From Oopsacas minuta (taxonomy: Eukaryota > Porifera > Hexactinellida > Lyssacinosida > Leucopsacidae), in contig JAKMXF010000296.1 of assembly GCA_024704765.1 (NCBI GenBank), positions 195,307 through 259,306 on the forward strand: 64,000 bases of DNA. Direction: 5' to 3'. Each line of letters starts with the position of its first letter. The stretch's first letter is position 1. This document shows, one piece after another, positions 11,901 through 23,984 of this stretch. Below the pieces are notes generated by a model. That model made no database searches and had not been told where the DNA came from. It worked only from the letters and a program-made list of their open reading frames with translations. A program made the translations under genes and the position numbers.

Positions 11901-13461
11901 AATTATCAGTCATAGACTTACATAATTCACCAAATATTTACAAACAATTCAAAAATTCTGAATAATTTGCACTATTTTATTATATGTTTGTTGACAATTG
12001 AGAATTTAGGTCCCTTAACATGTTTTATACCTAAATCTATTTTGCACAAATTCAATTAACATAGACATATATTTCCAGTAGGGGGGAAATAAACGGGCAT
12101 TTGTTTTCATTTGAAAAATCCCGGAACGCCACAAGTTTATGCCACATTAATTTGTATTTATATTACACTAGTTTGAATAGAGACAACTAAAACTATCGAA
12201 ATGCTAAAGCCAATTGCGCAAGTGTGTAAGTCATGAAACATACATGTATTACTCACAGTGGCACGATATGTTAAAATAGAATGAAAAATCATGAACTCGA
12301 ATTATGTTTATAATTTTGATATTCGAATTCAGCACCCCCACAAACCTTAGAAAACGTATTTGAATTACAATTACTATTACGATCCTACAAGCCTTTAAAG
12401 TGAGTTAATTATAATCATTCCAATTATACTATTTTACGAATCAATTTTCACCCATGATGAAATATAAATATTCAAGCTCAACTACGCAAATTATGTGCTA
12501 CTCATATATCAATTGATAGCTATTTTGTTGTTGGATAGGGATAGAACATCTAATGTTATTGGTAATATCATATGGAATTAGCAGGTCTAATTTTAAACTT
12601 GTTGTGATTCCAACTTGGAAATAAAAACTCCCCCTTACTTCAAAGTGAAATAAGATTAAATGCATTCACATGCCAGAAGATCAATTATGTTACATAATAG
12701 TATAATATTTCCACTAAATTCTAATTATAACTGCGATGACCGGAGGTTACAGAAATATCATTTATCTCGAAATATTGGTACTTAAATAATTAGTCAGATT
12801 TTATCCCAAATATTGATAAATTTGGTTGTGGTTGATCAATAGCAAAAATAATAATATATAACGAAGAAACATATTTGTACTTAAACGCAAGAAACATGAA
12901 GATGTAACTTCAATCACGTCTGAATTTATTGTCCAGTATAATTTGGACCAAACTGCGCATGATCGTTCGGGGAAAATTTTCTACGATCAAAGAAGATAGA
13001 AGAATTTATATCAAGAGGTTTACATTATCGACTTGGAATGATATATCATTCTACACACAATCTAAAATGTAAAGATTGAGTACAGATTCTCAGTGGTCAG
13101 ATGACGAAATGACTGTTGGAAGAGTTCCATTAAGCCAATCTACCGCCATGTTGAACAAAATTGTAGTTAACAATTCGAAAACCCTAAACGAATTACCACC
13201 TAAATACTTAGGTATTTGATTATCTGGTCTTGGATCTCAAATCGAGGCTGTTGTAAAGCAAGAAGACATTTCTTCAATAGCAATAGCAAGCTATCTACTG
13301 ATGATATGCTCACAGCAAGTACACAACTTTTCTACTGCTAACCTGTGCAAAGATATTATTGTCAAAGGGGAAGACAGCCAGTATGCAATCAAGTGTTCAG
13401 CGACAAATCATCCTCTTTGATGGATTCACTTAAAATCGGAAAAAATATATAGATCTAAGAC
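11901..13461. other. Mostly AT-rich sequence; possible N-terminal part of the second RAG1-like relic after 13080
   Basis: 11901-13080 shows nothing recognisable. From about 13085 to 13430 a plus-strand frame is unusually open (for example SDDEMTVGRVPLSQSTAML, then SGLGSQIEAVVKQEDIS) with one stop. It leads into the RAG1-like relic, so it may be its N-terminal region, but it matches nothing I can name. Confidence 0.35.
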
Positions 13462-14360
13462 GTGTGTAAGGGTCAGAAGGTATCAAGATACCTGGTTATA
13501 ACAAGATTGCTGCCCCCCGGTACACATAATAACTTAACAGATGAAGCATTTTTGATTACTCAGGAATATCCTATTGGTATTGGTGTGTCATATCGTAGGC
13601 GACCAACACAAACAGTAGATAGAATTTTGTCAGAATTCGCTACTTGTGAGGACAATAACAACTTGAAGTTTCGAAATTCGGGGGACTGGATGGACTGGCT
13701 GTCAACGTGTTTATCAGCAAGTGACACATCTTGACTTATAAACAGAAATGGCCATTTATAGGCTTCAAAGGACTGTCAATCGAATTAATTTGGAAGAATA
13801 CAATACCAAATACCCCTTTCTCAATGAGACCGATTACAATTATGACTCTACAGGAAATGAACAGAATATCAAATTTCTAAAAGATACATTAATTTATGAA
13901 GAAACCACTTATAAAGAAGCAAGTGGTTTATAGCTTATAAACTGTTTTGCTAAAGTAGAGATTCTCCGTTTGCAGTTAGATGGGAAAAGGGCCAAGATTC
14001 TTAGTGGATCTGGCGATGCGTGCTGCCAGTTCTGTACAGCTACGTTTGCTCAGATTCATGACCAAGACCTCGTCAGTCAAGGGTTTCCGATGAATAGATC
14101 CATCTTGAAGCCAAAGTAAAGACTTCAATGAAGAAGAATAGATCCAGCTCAAATCTAACCAAAGATTCAATATAACTCACAGAACGATATCTGAGTTAAA
14201 CATTGTTCCAAGTTCTCCTTTGCATGCATAACTATGTTGCTTTGACTGGTTCTTATCTTTAGTTAGCCATTCACATGCAGGAAACGTAAGTGGTCTCAAA
14301 ACAACAAAAGTTAAAGAACTAAATGGAAAATGTGAGATCAGAATGTCTTGTAGATACATA
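13462..14360 (+). pseudogene. RAG1/Transib-superfamily transposase relic, copy 2
   Basis: A second degraded copy of the 5.5-7.0 kb family. PIGIGVSYRRRPTQTVDRIL parallels IGIAISYRYILRQTLLRV of copy 1. The following DNA reads SGGLDGL, then CQRVYQQ in shifted frames, matching copy 1 SDGLDGSG. YNTKYPFLNETDYNYDSTGN then IKFLKDTLIYEE parallels the second acidic-residue region. Unlike copy 1, this copy keeps the zinc segment at about 13963-14090: RLQLDGKRAKILSGSGD then CCQFCTATFAQIHD. It aligns with the RAG1 stretch ending ICTLCDAT (CxxC ligands), and DGK is the expected position of the second core Asp. Downstream THRTISELNIVPSSPLHA and CCFDWFLSLV resemble the RAG1 segment between the zinc halves. 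The C-terminal HxxxxH/Glu part is missing or unrecognisable. Frameshifts and stops are frequent. Confidence 0.7.
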
Positions 14361-14639
14361 TTGAAGCAATTCTAAAATCACACAATGATTAGAAGGAGAG
14401 ATACAGGGACCATTTTTGAGAGAAAATTGTTGTTGGTTGGGTGCAAAGCAATTTTCAACAAGAGGGTCCCCGCACATACTACTAAAAGAAGTCAAGAATT
14501 GCTAAAGAATAATTTCCCGAGGTATGGGAGTAAGGAAATAATTCTAAGAAGTGAGCAAAATTCAGTCGAACTCGCAAACGAAGTATAATACAGGAAAAGG
14601 TCGGAGCTTATATAGGAAATCAAATAGGCAACATTTCTA

Positions 14640-15186
14640 ATTCATATAATTGCCCTAGTGAGCGTCGCTTGCTAGGTTGCTGTGCGACAACTTAGTGATC
14701 CAGGGTAGCTTAGGTATTAGTTAAACAGCTAAAATATATAGTGATTGGTCGCTAAGTGACAGAATATACTCGACGCTTCGTGCCAGGGATATTAAAAAAT
14801 TCTGAAAATGTTGATTTTGTACGGTTATGACCTAATAACCACATGATGAGTTAGCTTTGGGTTAGAATCATGACATCAGGACATCTGTCACACTGAGCGG
14901 TACCTGTGATTAAATTTTCAAATTTCACCATGTGTGTTGGCTAGCAATGTTAATAATGTGACTTTTCGAAAATCCAAAAGGTGACAATTACGTCAAAAAT
15001 TCATCATTGGTGTGCCTTTCGTCCAAGTCTTGGCTGTATCCGACCCCGGCCCAAAATACTTCTGTATTCCTAAAATCAGCACTGGAGGTCTTCCAGTTTC
15101 TTCAATCAATTCTAGGAGTACAAACATGTTTATACACACACATACATAAATACACATAGATTAATTTCGATTTAATAGAATAGATG
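14640..15186 (+). repeat. Dispersed repeat family R1, long copy
   Basis: It starts near GTGAGCGTCGCTTGCTAGG and runs through GGTCGCTAAGTGACAG, CGACGCTTCGTGCC, the TTAGCTTTGGGTTAGAATCA block and GGTACCTGTGATT. It ends with CTTCCAGTTTCTTCAATCAA, a TACACACACA-rich stretch and TTTCGATTTAATAGAATAGA. The same order occurs at 18535-19746 and 48225-48850. It contains short self-complementary segments (GTCGCTAAGTGAC). No protein is encoded. The class (SINE, LINE tail or DNA element) is not determined. Confidence 0.7.
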
Positions 15187-15660
15187 CATCACATCCATTG
15201 GGAATTCAATTTCATAACTCCTGTAGTTCAATCACTGTTTGTGATGCAGCCTTTTTCGTATATACAATTTGAGAAACATCATGATGAGAAATCATAAATT
15301 GAACAATAAAAATGCATACTCTAATATTATCCAGATATATATCGCTAATACACACCTAAGCTCTATCATACGTAATTCTCGAGATGTAGCACAAAACACA
15401 TTTCCAGTCGGGCTTCAATTTTTCTAGACCTTTCGGTGATATACACTACCGTGCATTAAGTAGACATGTTCTAACCGGTTAACGCTAATAACATTATCCT
15501 TGAGAATCTGACAATATGTTATACAGATATATTGAATAACGTCATGGATTATACAAGAGTAGATAAGAACCGTTTAGCAGAGGATGGCTCTTATGAACAG
15601 TAGCATGGTTTGAAGCGATTACGGTTGCAAAAGGTTGAACGATAAAGGGTGACTACCTAC

Positions 15661-15857
15661 CTGCATTATTACGTGCCTTTCTTGCTCTGTATCAAAATTT
15701 GCTTTAGTAAAGTCCAAACTATTCAAAAGTGCTTTACATGCAGCTAAACGCACGCGGTTACTCAATTCTTCACGACGCATACCTTGAATGATAGCAGTAA
15801 GAATGGTATTGGCCTGTCCACTAATAATTTGAGGTGATATTTCCTCACAGAGATAAC
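15661..15857 (-). CDS. KPNB1: Importin subunit beta-1, second coding exon
   Basis: This 197-bp exon was found by reading the minus strand. It completes the split Gly codon from the first exon and continues [14 protein letters not shown], then [20 protein letters not shown], then [15 protein letters not shown], ending at RHVIMQ. This is the HEAT-repeat stretch that directly follows the first-exon sequence in animal importin beta (family pattern: [30 protein letters not shown]). The acceptor is a pyrimidine-rich tract ending CATTAG at 15863-15858. The donor is CAG followed by GTAGGT at 15660-15655. The exon ends on a complete codon (phase 0). The next exon, expected to begin near VVCEATQ, was not found down to position 1, so intron 2 is probably longer than 15.6 kb. 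Frame and splice sites agree exactly with the first exon, which makes this call firm. Confidence 0.93.
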
Positions 15858-18534
15858 CTAATGAAGGAGAAAATGAAAAAATAAATATAAATAGTGATAA
15901 TAATGGAAAAAAGAGAATATGGACACAGGATTTGAAAGAAATTCGATACTAGTAATCTATGTACCAACACAGACTTAAACATAACATACGAGTATAGGCC
16001 GGTTGGGAAGACATATACGGAATCACAAGCCTAGTTGCACCAATGGATTACGCTATATAATATACACTATTTGGAAATGAGATGGTACCTCGACATGGTA
16101 GATAACAAGAAAGATTCGGTTTCAAAAGCTTCATACACAGGCCTAAAGCATGTAAAAATTCAAAAAATTCAACATACGGGAATATTGACTTCTGACAGTT
16201 GTAAATAGCGGCTGTAAGCTAATCGCCGCAACATCCAACAAGCTGTAAACTCTACCAAACAAATCGAGGCAACCTTAAGCACCTGATTAGTACTCAGAAT
16301 CAATTTCCAGTTATTTGATGGTTCATGGACCATAATTTGTCATAGCAATGCAAAAATGTGTCATGAATATAACAACATTCTGTCCTGAAATTGTGTCTTA
16401 ACCCCAGTGACTCCGCGTGCAAGCTGAATATATTTTCTAATAATGATACTAAATAGCAGGATTTCGAAATTGCCGCATAACTATGTATTTATCGTATTAT
16501 GAAGGAAATAAATATTATTCAATATAACTACACTAAATATATCGAATATTCTGAATCCGATTTTCGCACTTATGACTAATCAAATGTAAATTCATTGTTT
16601 TTCATGAATATAAAGTAAACAAATTTCAAAATTGTGCTAAAAACATGTTTTCAACGACTACCAAAAATGATATTATAAACAACATTTCATAAATATTTGT
16701 ACAATTTGGGGACTTAAAGTAAGCAGATTTAAAGATGATGGAAGTATCATGTTTGCTACGGTTAAGATTATGAGCATATGATTTATAGGGCCGTAGACAA
16801 GATTACGAGAAGTGTTCGCAACCACGTAGCGGGAGTAAGCTAAGCCGGCTCGTATTTACTTACAACTTGATAATCGTTACAATTATGGTCAAATCAAGAT
16901 CGCGAATTTAGTATACATACCCAACCTCCCATACTAGATAATACATTATGAATTAAAATCTCGGTTCCGGGAGAAAATCAATGATCTTTCATAATTGAAC
17001 TACAAGATGAGAGGGGGGCATGCATTCGTCCAAAATGGTATGCATGCATTTGCCAAATTATAGATGTTTGGGTTAGTCCAAATTTTTGGTGATCGAATGC
17101 ATGCATTCACGGGGAAATATCTTCGCGAGGAAAGATTGCCATTTACATTAGTAGTAATGAACATAAATAGTCTCACATGAAAATTTCCTATTTTGACACC
17201 TTCCAAGGTGAGTTCTAAATGCACTCAGCAACTCACAGCTTGCTTCAGATCCAACAATAATTCAATCAAAAGACGACACAAATTATCCAAATAGTCTACT
17301 GAAATGCTCAACTTCTCACCTCAAGCCAATATAGCTAGATACTCTTGTCAAAATTCAATTCTAGCACATTCCAAAGTATGTACGAAATACTCTCAGCAAC
17401 TCCTAGCCTGCTCTAGATCCAACTCACGCGAACATCCCAAAAATTTGGACCAATGCATACATACGAATTTGGAGTAACGACGCGCCCCCAATAAAGATCA
17501 AGAGCATTTTAGAATGCTTCAATGTTGGAGCATTTTTCAAACATATCAGCATATTAGGCGATCACATGACGTCTCTTCTACCTGAAATTGTTTCTAGATG
17601 TGAAATGTATGATTCATTACATCAGATTTGTGAACCTGATGATAGCAACAGTATATTTGCTAATATTATGAGTTATTTGTTTGTACCTCTAATCAACCAC
17701 AATGCACTTCTTATTTATCCCTGGTCCAAATATAATTAAATTTCAAGTCCTTATATTACGTAGTTCATGAAAAATTTATATATTCATTCGTAAATTTAAT
17801 TTAAATAATAGCATTGCATGAAATGAAAGAAATGAGATAGCATGTAGGTACAGGTGCCTTCCACAATTTTTCAAGTATTTTTGAGAATATTATAAATGCG
17901 TGTAAAGGCAACTCTAATAAAATATTACTATCATACATTGTAGTATATGATTATCAACCATTACCATAGAGCGTAGGAAAATAAAGGAGAAAATACTTTA
18001 GATAGGAATATTTAAGTATTTCAGCAACCCAAGTAGGTTACTTAAGTACGAATTTAAGACTTAAGTTTGAAGATAATCAAAGTGTAGACTTAAGCCCTCA
18101 TAAAATGTGGGCATAAGTTCAATGGGATTAAGCTATTTGGATTTGGTCCCATACCTTACCGCAATAGAATGAAAGAAATTTTTGTGAGAATATATCATAA
18201 AATATAGAAACATATTACCAAAATGTAACACTTGTGTAGCTCTCTTGTTATAAGTTATATACTCTGTCATGCTCAATAACAATCATCATTATGAATTAGG
18301 TAATGAAAAGTAAATTCATTAGGAATAAATAAGTAAATAAATTTAATTATATGAATGTTAACATTTTCTGGGATCGGAATGTCTGTACTGGGTTTAAGCT
18401 GCTCAAGTTTCATCATTGTATTATATAGCACTTGTAACTTAGAAGGAGGAAATTATCAAAGATTATTAAAACATAGATTCAAGTTTCAAATTTACAATTG
18501 AAACTGAATCATACCACCGCACACAATAATTCAA
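15858..18534. other. Intron sequence with a GCATGC-rich inverted block at 17015-17460
   Basis: Mostly unremarkable AT-rich DNA. At 17015-17115 the strings GGCATGCATTC, TATGCATGCATT and GAATGCATGCATTC recur. About 190 bp apart, two diverged copies share CTCAGCAACTC..AGC.TGCT..AGATCCAAC (17225-17257 and 17393-17425). The block ends with AAATTTGGACCAATGCATAC, inverted relative to GTCCAAATTTTTGG near 17077. Confidence 0.5.
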
Positions 18535-18708
18535 GGCCTCAGGTTAGCTAAGTAATAAACAGCTACAATTCGTGATGCTTTCGGTCGCTCGCGATGGGAT
18601 ATACTCGGCACTACGAGTATAAGGATAAAATCTTTGAAAATAGAATTCTTTCATTATCCATGGTCCATCCAAATTCCATTTAATGGCCTTTTCGGGAATA
18701 CATTAGAT
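18535..18708 (+). repeat. Dispersed repeat R1, left part of interrupted copy
   Basis: The segment with TTTCGGTCGCTCGCGATGGG and ACTCGGCACTACGAGTATAA corresponds to the middle of other R1 copies. It stops at a hAT-type MITE (18709-19333) and resumes at 19342 (GTCGGCACTTTGTGCCTTGA). Confidence 0.65.
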
Positions 18709-19333
18709 CAGTATTTCTCAACGTCCGACATCGCATTCCTCCCTTAGCGACCCCTAGGTTATTCGATAACCCCCCTATCTTTGAATCATCATTATACCTC
18801 AATTTTGTAGTAGTAATGATTAATTATCAGATAGTCGACCAAACAAACAATTATTGTCTAATAATTGAGTGATTATCTTACCTATATCCAAGATTAGAAT
18901 CCATTTTTGATTCGTATTATTCAACTTCAGTGAGAACCAGGAGCCTGACGCTCAGAAAATTTGTTCTAGCATTTTGAATAGAACTATGGATAACAATCCA
19001 AAATATACAACAAATAATGAAAAAATATGATGTTGACATTAACACTTACATGTTAGCTGAACAGTGAATAATGTTTCCGAACAAGTAGTATTATTCGTAA
19101 ATACTTAACGCCCTTTATATTCGAAGAATACTTCTATGTTTGGATGTGTTTAATCACTAATAATTGGTTAGATATCATAATATATATATTTGTCCAAGTT
19201 CTGAACCCGATCAAGTCGAAATTAATTGACTAGGTGAACCAATTTTGAGAGTCAGTGACCCGTTAAACTTGGTGGATTATCATTAAACATAATCCTCCCA
19301 TTGGGGCCAAGTGGACCCCGTTGAGAATTACTG
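18709..19333. mobile_element. hAT-type MITE with 8-bp target duplication
   Basis: The ends CAGTATTTCTCAACGTCC and GGACCCCGTTGAGAATTACTG are inverted repeats of the common hAT form CAGTAATTCTCAACGGGG. Flanks CATTAGAT and CATTGGTT agree at 6 of 8 positions. No transposase ORF lies in the 625 bp, so it is non-autonomous. It interrupts an R1 repeat. Confidence 0.82.
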
Positions 19334-19746
19334 CATTGGTTTTATGAGCCTTTAGGTAAGTAGAGTCGGCACTTTGTGCCTTGAGATAAGAATCATAAAG
19401 TCATAATGACGTCATATTGAGGAGTACCTGTGTTTCAAATTTCAAACTTCTATCATGTATAGTGGCTGAGCAGTGATAAGTAATGTGATTTTTTGAAAAT
19501 CAAAAATAGTGACAATGACGCCATAATTTCGTCATAGGTGTGGATTTTCGTACAATACTCTAACTTACCTGAACAAGTCTTAAAATACCACGGTATGCCA
19601 AAAATCAGCTCTATGGGTTTTACAGTTTCTTCAATCAATTCTTGAGGTACAAACATCTATTTATACACAGATACACACAGATCAATTGCGTTTTAATAGT
19701 ATAGATACACATATATACAGATTAATTGCGTTATAATAGCATAAAT
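19334..19746 (+). repeat. Dispersed repeat R1, right part of interrupted copy
   Basis: Contains the R1 tail: GTCGGCACTTTGTGCC, GACGTCATATTGAGGAGTAC, TGGCTGAGCAGTGATAAGTA, the TTTTACAGTTTCTTCAATCA block, ACACAGATACACACAG and two successive ATTGCGTT(T/A)TAATAG endings at 19686 and 19726. The doubled ending suggests a short tandem duplication of the 3' tail. Confidence 0.65.
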
Positions 19747-20962
19747 TAGTTTAGTTTGAATCAACAACTAGATAAATTGAGGAAAATTTAAACCACGATT
19801 TTTGGCAGTTTAAGTAGTACAGTAAAGTAGTACAAGTGGACATATTGTGTTAGAAAAAAATCGTATAGCGTGATGCAAATCAACATGTCACATTGAATCA
19901 TTTGACAGGTTTTCAACCATTGATCTTAAACGGTGTGGGCTGTAGAGCTGAAAGAAACAAAAACAAAATTAATAAATACTATCTATATACGATGCCACTT
20001 TGTAGTGGCAACAAGGTATCATATAGGTACAAAAATGTTAAAAGAAAAGATATATTTCCATGCTACATTGTCGCAGGAAAATAGAACATGTTTCGATTAT
20101 CAAGTAACATGCTCCTTGGAAGATGGTTGCATGCAACTCTAGTCATACACGGTGCAACAATGAAGCACGAAAAAAAGTATTTTCATGGTATAAAAGAAAG
20201 ATGCCAAGTCTCCACCTGATTTGTTGTTCTTGGAAATTTAGAGACATTTCAAATGACAATTCAAATTTCAATCGGATAAATAGGTTGTTGAAAAGTGGAC
20301 CCCAACATTGGAGACTAAGATTGTAGATATGGAAATAAAAAAAGAAGTGGGAGCAATTGCGTATGCATGGTGGACCCCAAGGTTTGAATTTGTTTCCAAA
20401 AAAATGATACCCATGGTATGCCCCATAGATGTATTCATTTCTCTTAGAAAATATCGATACAGTGGGCAAAACTTATGAACCCAAATGATTTGAATTTCGA
20501 TCTATCAAAATATCTCAACACCATTAAAACAACAAACGATAATACAGAAAATTGTAGCTCCATGAAATTAACGCTATACAAAATTAAGGGAAGGAATTTA
20601 CGTTATTCGGAGAGCAAGATTTAATATACATGAAGTTACAACGGGCGTTCAATAAGTTTTAGAGCCTATTTCTTATATAGCATCTGATGGAGTGCACTGT
20701 AGCCAAAGTAGAATATTAATAAGCCATAATACTTGTCAAATGAGATTTTAGCACCTTTTTGAGGTAATAAATCACACATTTTCCTTGCCGTAATAGGTTA
20801 AGTCATAAATATGACACCATAACATCCCTCTGTCAGGACTTTAAAGGATATTTCTCAGCTTTTAAGTAGTCATTCGATATTGTTTGCTAGTAACGTAAAA
20901 ATGCTCCTTATATGAGACAACTTTCCAATCTCAATTACGTCATAACCCTATCGAGTGGCACC
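19747..20962. other. Intron sequence; solitary mariner-like end at 20641
   Basis: No gene recognised. ACGGGCGTTCAATAAGTTTT at 20641 resembles the terminus of the mariner at 43055-44386 (GGGC(A/G)TTCAATAAGTC), but no partner or transposase was found next to it. It may be a truncated or heavily diverged copy. Confidence 0.4.
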
Positions 20963-21912
20963 CCTCCTTCGACGCCTCTGGTTAGATGAGTCTATGTGTG
21001 TGTGTGTGTGTGTAGACATCAAGCAACTAGTGATGCTTAAACACGATACTTCTCGATAAACATTCGCGGTCCCACAATTTAATTGATATTTCTGACATAT
21101 TGTCATAAATACTTGTTATCGTCTGTTTTGTTGATAATCCGTAGCTATAAATAAATTCATTTACCGTATAGTGCGGTTTTTGTTAACTGGTCCAAATATT
21201 TACGCTAAATTGTTGAGAAAAATTGCAAATCTGAATAGTTAATAATTCATATATCTCATGATTAATCATTAAAGATAACTCGTTTGCATAGTGATAGCAA
21301 TATTTTATGCAGTGAGAAGTCAGTTTAATGTTTCAAATTATCACATATATCAGTTTGGGGCAATCAACAGACTTCCCTGGGAATATAATATCATTTATCC
21401 CCATGGAAAGAGTTATCTTTCAGGATTAATCACAAGATGCAGGTAATATAGACTAGGTTTTTTACCCAGATTAACCACACTGTGGTCACAGATACTATTA
21501 TATGATATCTTTGTCAAATTGAAGCTTCATGACGAAACTTGACCAAACTTGACTAAATCTGACCAAATTTGATATGGTCATAAAAATTATCTACCGAAAG
21601 TGTGGTCAAAACTCGAGAGAGGTTGAGAAACCCTGATATCGCCAAATCAAATTGACAGTATTTGAGCACAATTTAGCATAAATATTAAGGTCAGTTACCA
21701 AGGATCAACACAATACGATAAATGAATTCATTTATAGCCATGTATTATTTACATAACAGACGATAACATTTGTATTTATCTGAAATATGTAAGAAATATC
21801 AAGAAAATTGAGGAACTGCGTAGGGCGATCTAGTAAAATAGCGTTTAAGCATCATTTAGAGGGCTGAGATATGTATACCTACACTCAGCTCACCTAGCGG
21901 AATCGAACGAGG
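20963..21912. mobile_element. Non-autonomous element with roughly 270-bp inverted arms
   Basis: Left arm 20963-21230 (CCTCCTTCGACGCCTCTGG, ATGCTTAAACACGATAC, GTTATCGTCTGTTTTGTT, TAAATAAATTCATTTACCGT). It is matched in inverted order by the right arm 21650-21912 (ACGATAAATGAATTCATTTA, AACAGACGATAACA, GTTTAAGCATCAT, CACCTAGCGGAATCGAACGA). The left arm carries a (GT)n run near 20996. The centre holds a small cluster of TTGACCAAA-type repeats (21535-21575). No ORF of a known transposase. Confidence 0.7.
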
Positions 21913-23239
21913 AGTCAATAGGTAACAATTTGAGATTGTAAAGTTGTCAGATTCTTGAAGTATTTACGTTGTTAGGATATAATCTCCCCAAATATGGTCA
22001 ACTGACCACTTAAGAGACTGGAAATCTTTCTCTGATTACGAATATAACAATGAAAACAAGGATTAGACTTCATTTGAGAAAGTTGTGCCTTTTTTTGGAA
22101 TATCTGCATATAGTCCGGACAGAGGGAGATTTCAGGACGGGATAAAGCGGGGATTCCGTTTGTATATCTATTCAAAATATCCCAAGCAGACTGGGTAAAC
22201 GAGGGGATATAGAGGTATTCGGTCATAGTCTTGAATAAACTTTATCTGTTCTACTACTTATATACACAATATTTGACTATCTTTATAATATTCCTTGATA
22301 ATGGAAATGGGAAATTTTGTAATACAGGACATACAACCATTATTCGCATTGATGGTGAATAGATGGTGATATTTTCGAAATATCATCCAGACAGGTAAAC
22401 TATACAAGATATGAACCCTATATGTATTACCAATACATATAAATACGGTGACAATGCACACGCTTGTACTCTAAAAATTAGATATGTAATCATCTGCTTA
22501 CGTAATAAGCTATTTTTGGATGATTTTACAGTACAGTAGAAACAACCTATTACCAACTTTTCATGAACATAAAGTGCAGTTTTGTATGATAATTAGTGTG
22601 CCTAATGGCAATATTCGCGTGTAGCAAGGAAAATGCCTGCAAAAAACAATATGCTATTAAGCGGTGTTCACTCTTGTTTTGAGGGTTTTTGCCAGTAATA
22701 AGTTAGATCTTCGGTAATTAAATGATACCATGATTACATGTGTTTGTTTCTAAAAAAGTGGAAATTTTGATGCAATCCTGATACATTCCTATGTTGCTAT
22801 CAAATGTATGTTAACAGATTCTAGCCATATCAGGAAACATTGATTATAGACTTCTACGTTTGAATGGTGCATCCTCAATTGGCGATAGGGCTGCTTATCC
22901 AAACCAAACGAGACAATCATCGATTGTTGATAACACATTTTGTATTGATTGGATTGTTTTCAGATTGCAATGAGTATTGAGATATCAAGAGGAGTATCTC
23001 ACGCTATACTAGTTGAAGAGATGAAGGCTATTAGGCACCCTGCAGGCGACATTTAAGTACAGACAAATCGGTCAATATTGTCTCGCAAAACCTCGAGAAA
23101 AGAAGCAAAGAAAATAATAAATTTGCAAGATGATTTTTGAATTATTGTAATTAAATAATTACACAACAAGCTATCTCATCTGACGAGTCCCAGGTTGAAA
23201 TGACGTCATCTGATTGGTTAAAACTTGTGAAAAATGCGC
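21913..23239. other. AT-rich intron sequence, nothing recognised
   Basis: Only chance-length ORFs. No repeats with partners in the window were noticed. Confidence 0.4.
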
Positions 23240-23790
23240 AATTTTGAAGATCTGTCAAATGATCAATATTCCGTCATCTACTCTAAAATTAGCACCAATT
23301 GATCCAAGGATGTTCTCATACAAAATGTCGAAAAATTTCCATAATTAAGTTCTCTTGTCCCAGAATTATAGTAGTGACCATGGATGACACAATTCTGCTA
23401 ATATTCACCTATAATTTCGCAACCTTTAAAGTCATGGCCAATCATCTTGCACATGCTCGACATACTATACCATGATAATACGTTTTGATATGATATCTCT
23501 GACAATTAAGATGCAATCTTGAAAATGACCATATATGGTATTATTGATGACTGTGCAATAATCGTTGGACACATCATATCAATATGTATTATCAGAGTAT
23601 GGGAAGTCGAGTATACATCGTATGTTCGCAAGATGATTAGGAGTAACATTAAGGTTGTCAAGCTATTGGTAAATAGGGGCAAAATGTATCATCCATGGTC
23701 ACCACTATAACACTGAAACCAGCTGTCTATATCATGACCATTTTAGAGTAGACGACGGAATATTGATCACCTGACAGAGCTTGAAATTTT
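23240..23790. repeat. Near-palindromic repeat, copy A
   Basis: The two halves are inverted copies around about 23540. GTAGTGACCATGGATGACAC (23372) pairs with GTATCATCCATGGTCACCAC. ATCATCTTGCACATGCTCGA pairs with the block around TCGCAAGATGATTAGG. TGATCAATATTCCGTCATCT (23261) pairs with AGTAGACGACGGAATATTGA (23747). The transcript would fold into one long hairpin. No protein is encoded. Confidence 0.75.
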
Positions 23791-23984
23791 TTGAAGTAGG
23801 GATATAGTAGTGTACGGTACATATTATTAGTATATATAATGGATTCGAATTGAACAAACAGTACTTTTATACCCAAGTAAATGCATACTGATATGTAGAA
23901 TATAATGTGTCCAAACAAATGGAAAACAATTTCAAAATTTGCCAATTTTTGATGGAAATGTAAAAGGTTAAATATCACATCTTT

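Noticed and set aside
13976-14170. 64-codon minus-strand ORF
   Set aside because: Antisense to the zinc-motif segment of the RAG1-like relic, which has clear motif support.
20143-20469. 108-codon minus-strand ORF with many aromatic residues
   Set aside because: No motif. Overlapped by unrelated ORFs on the other strand. Low-complexity AT-rich composition.
20996-21014. (GT)n microsatellite
   Set aside because: Short simple repeat in the arm of an inverted-repeat element. Not informative by itself.
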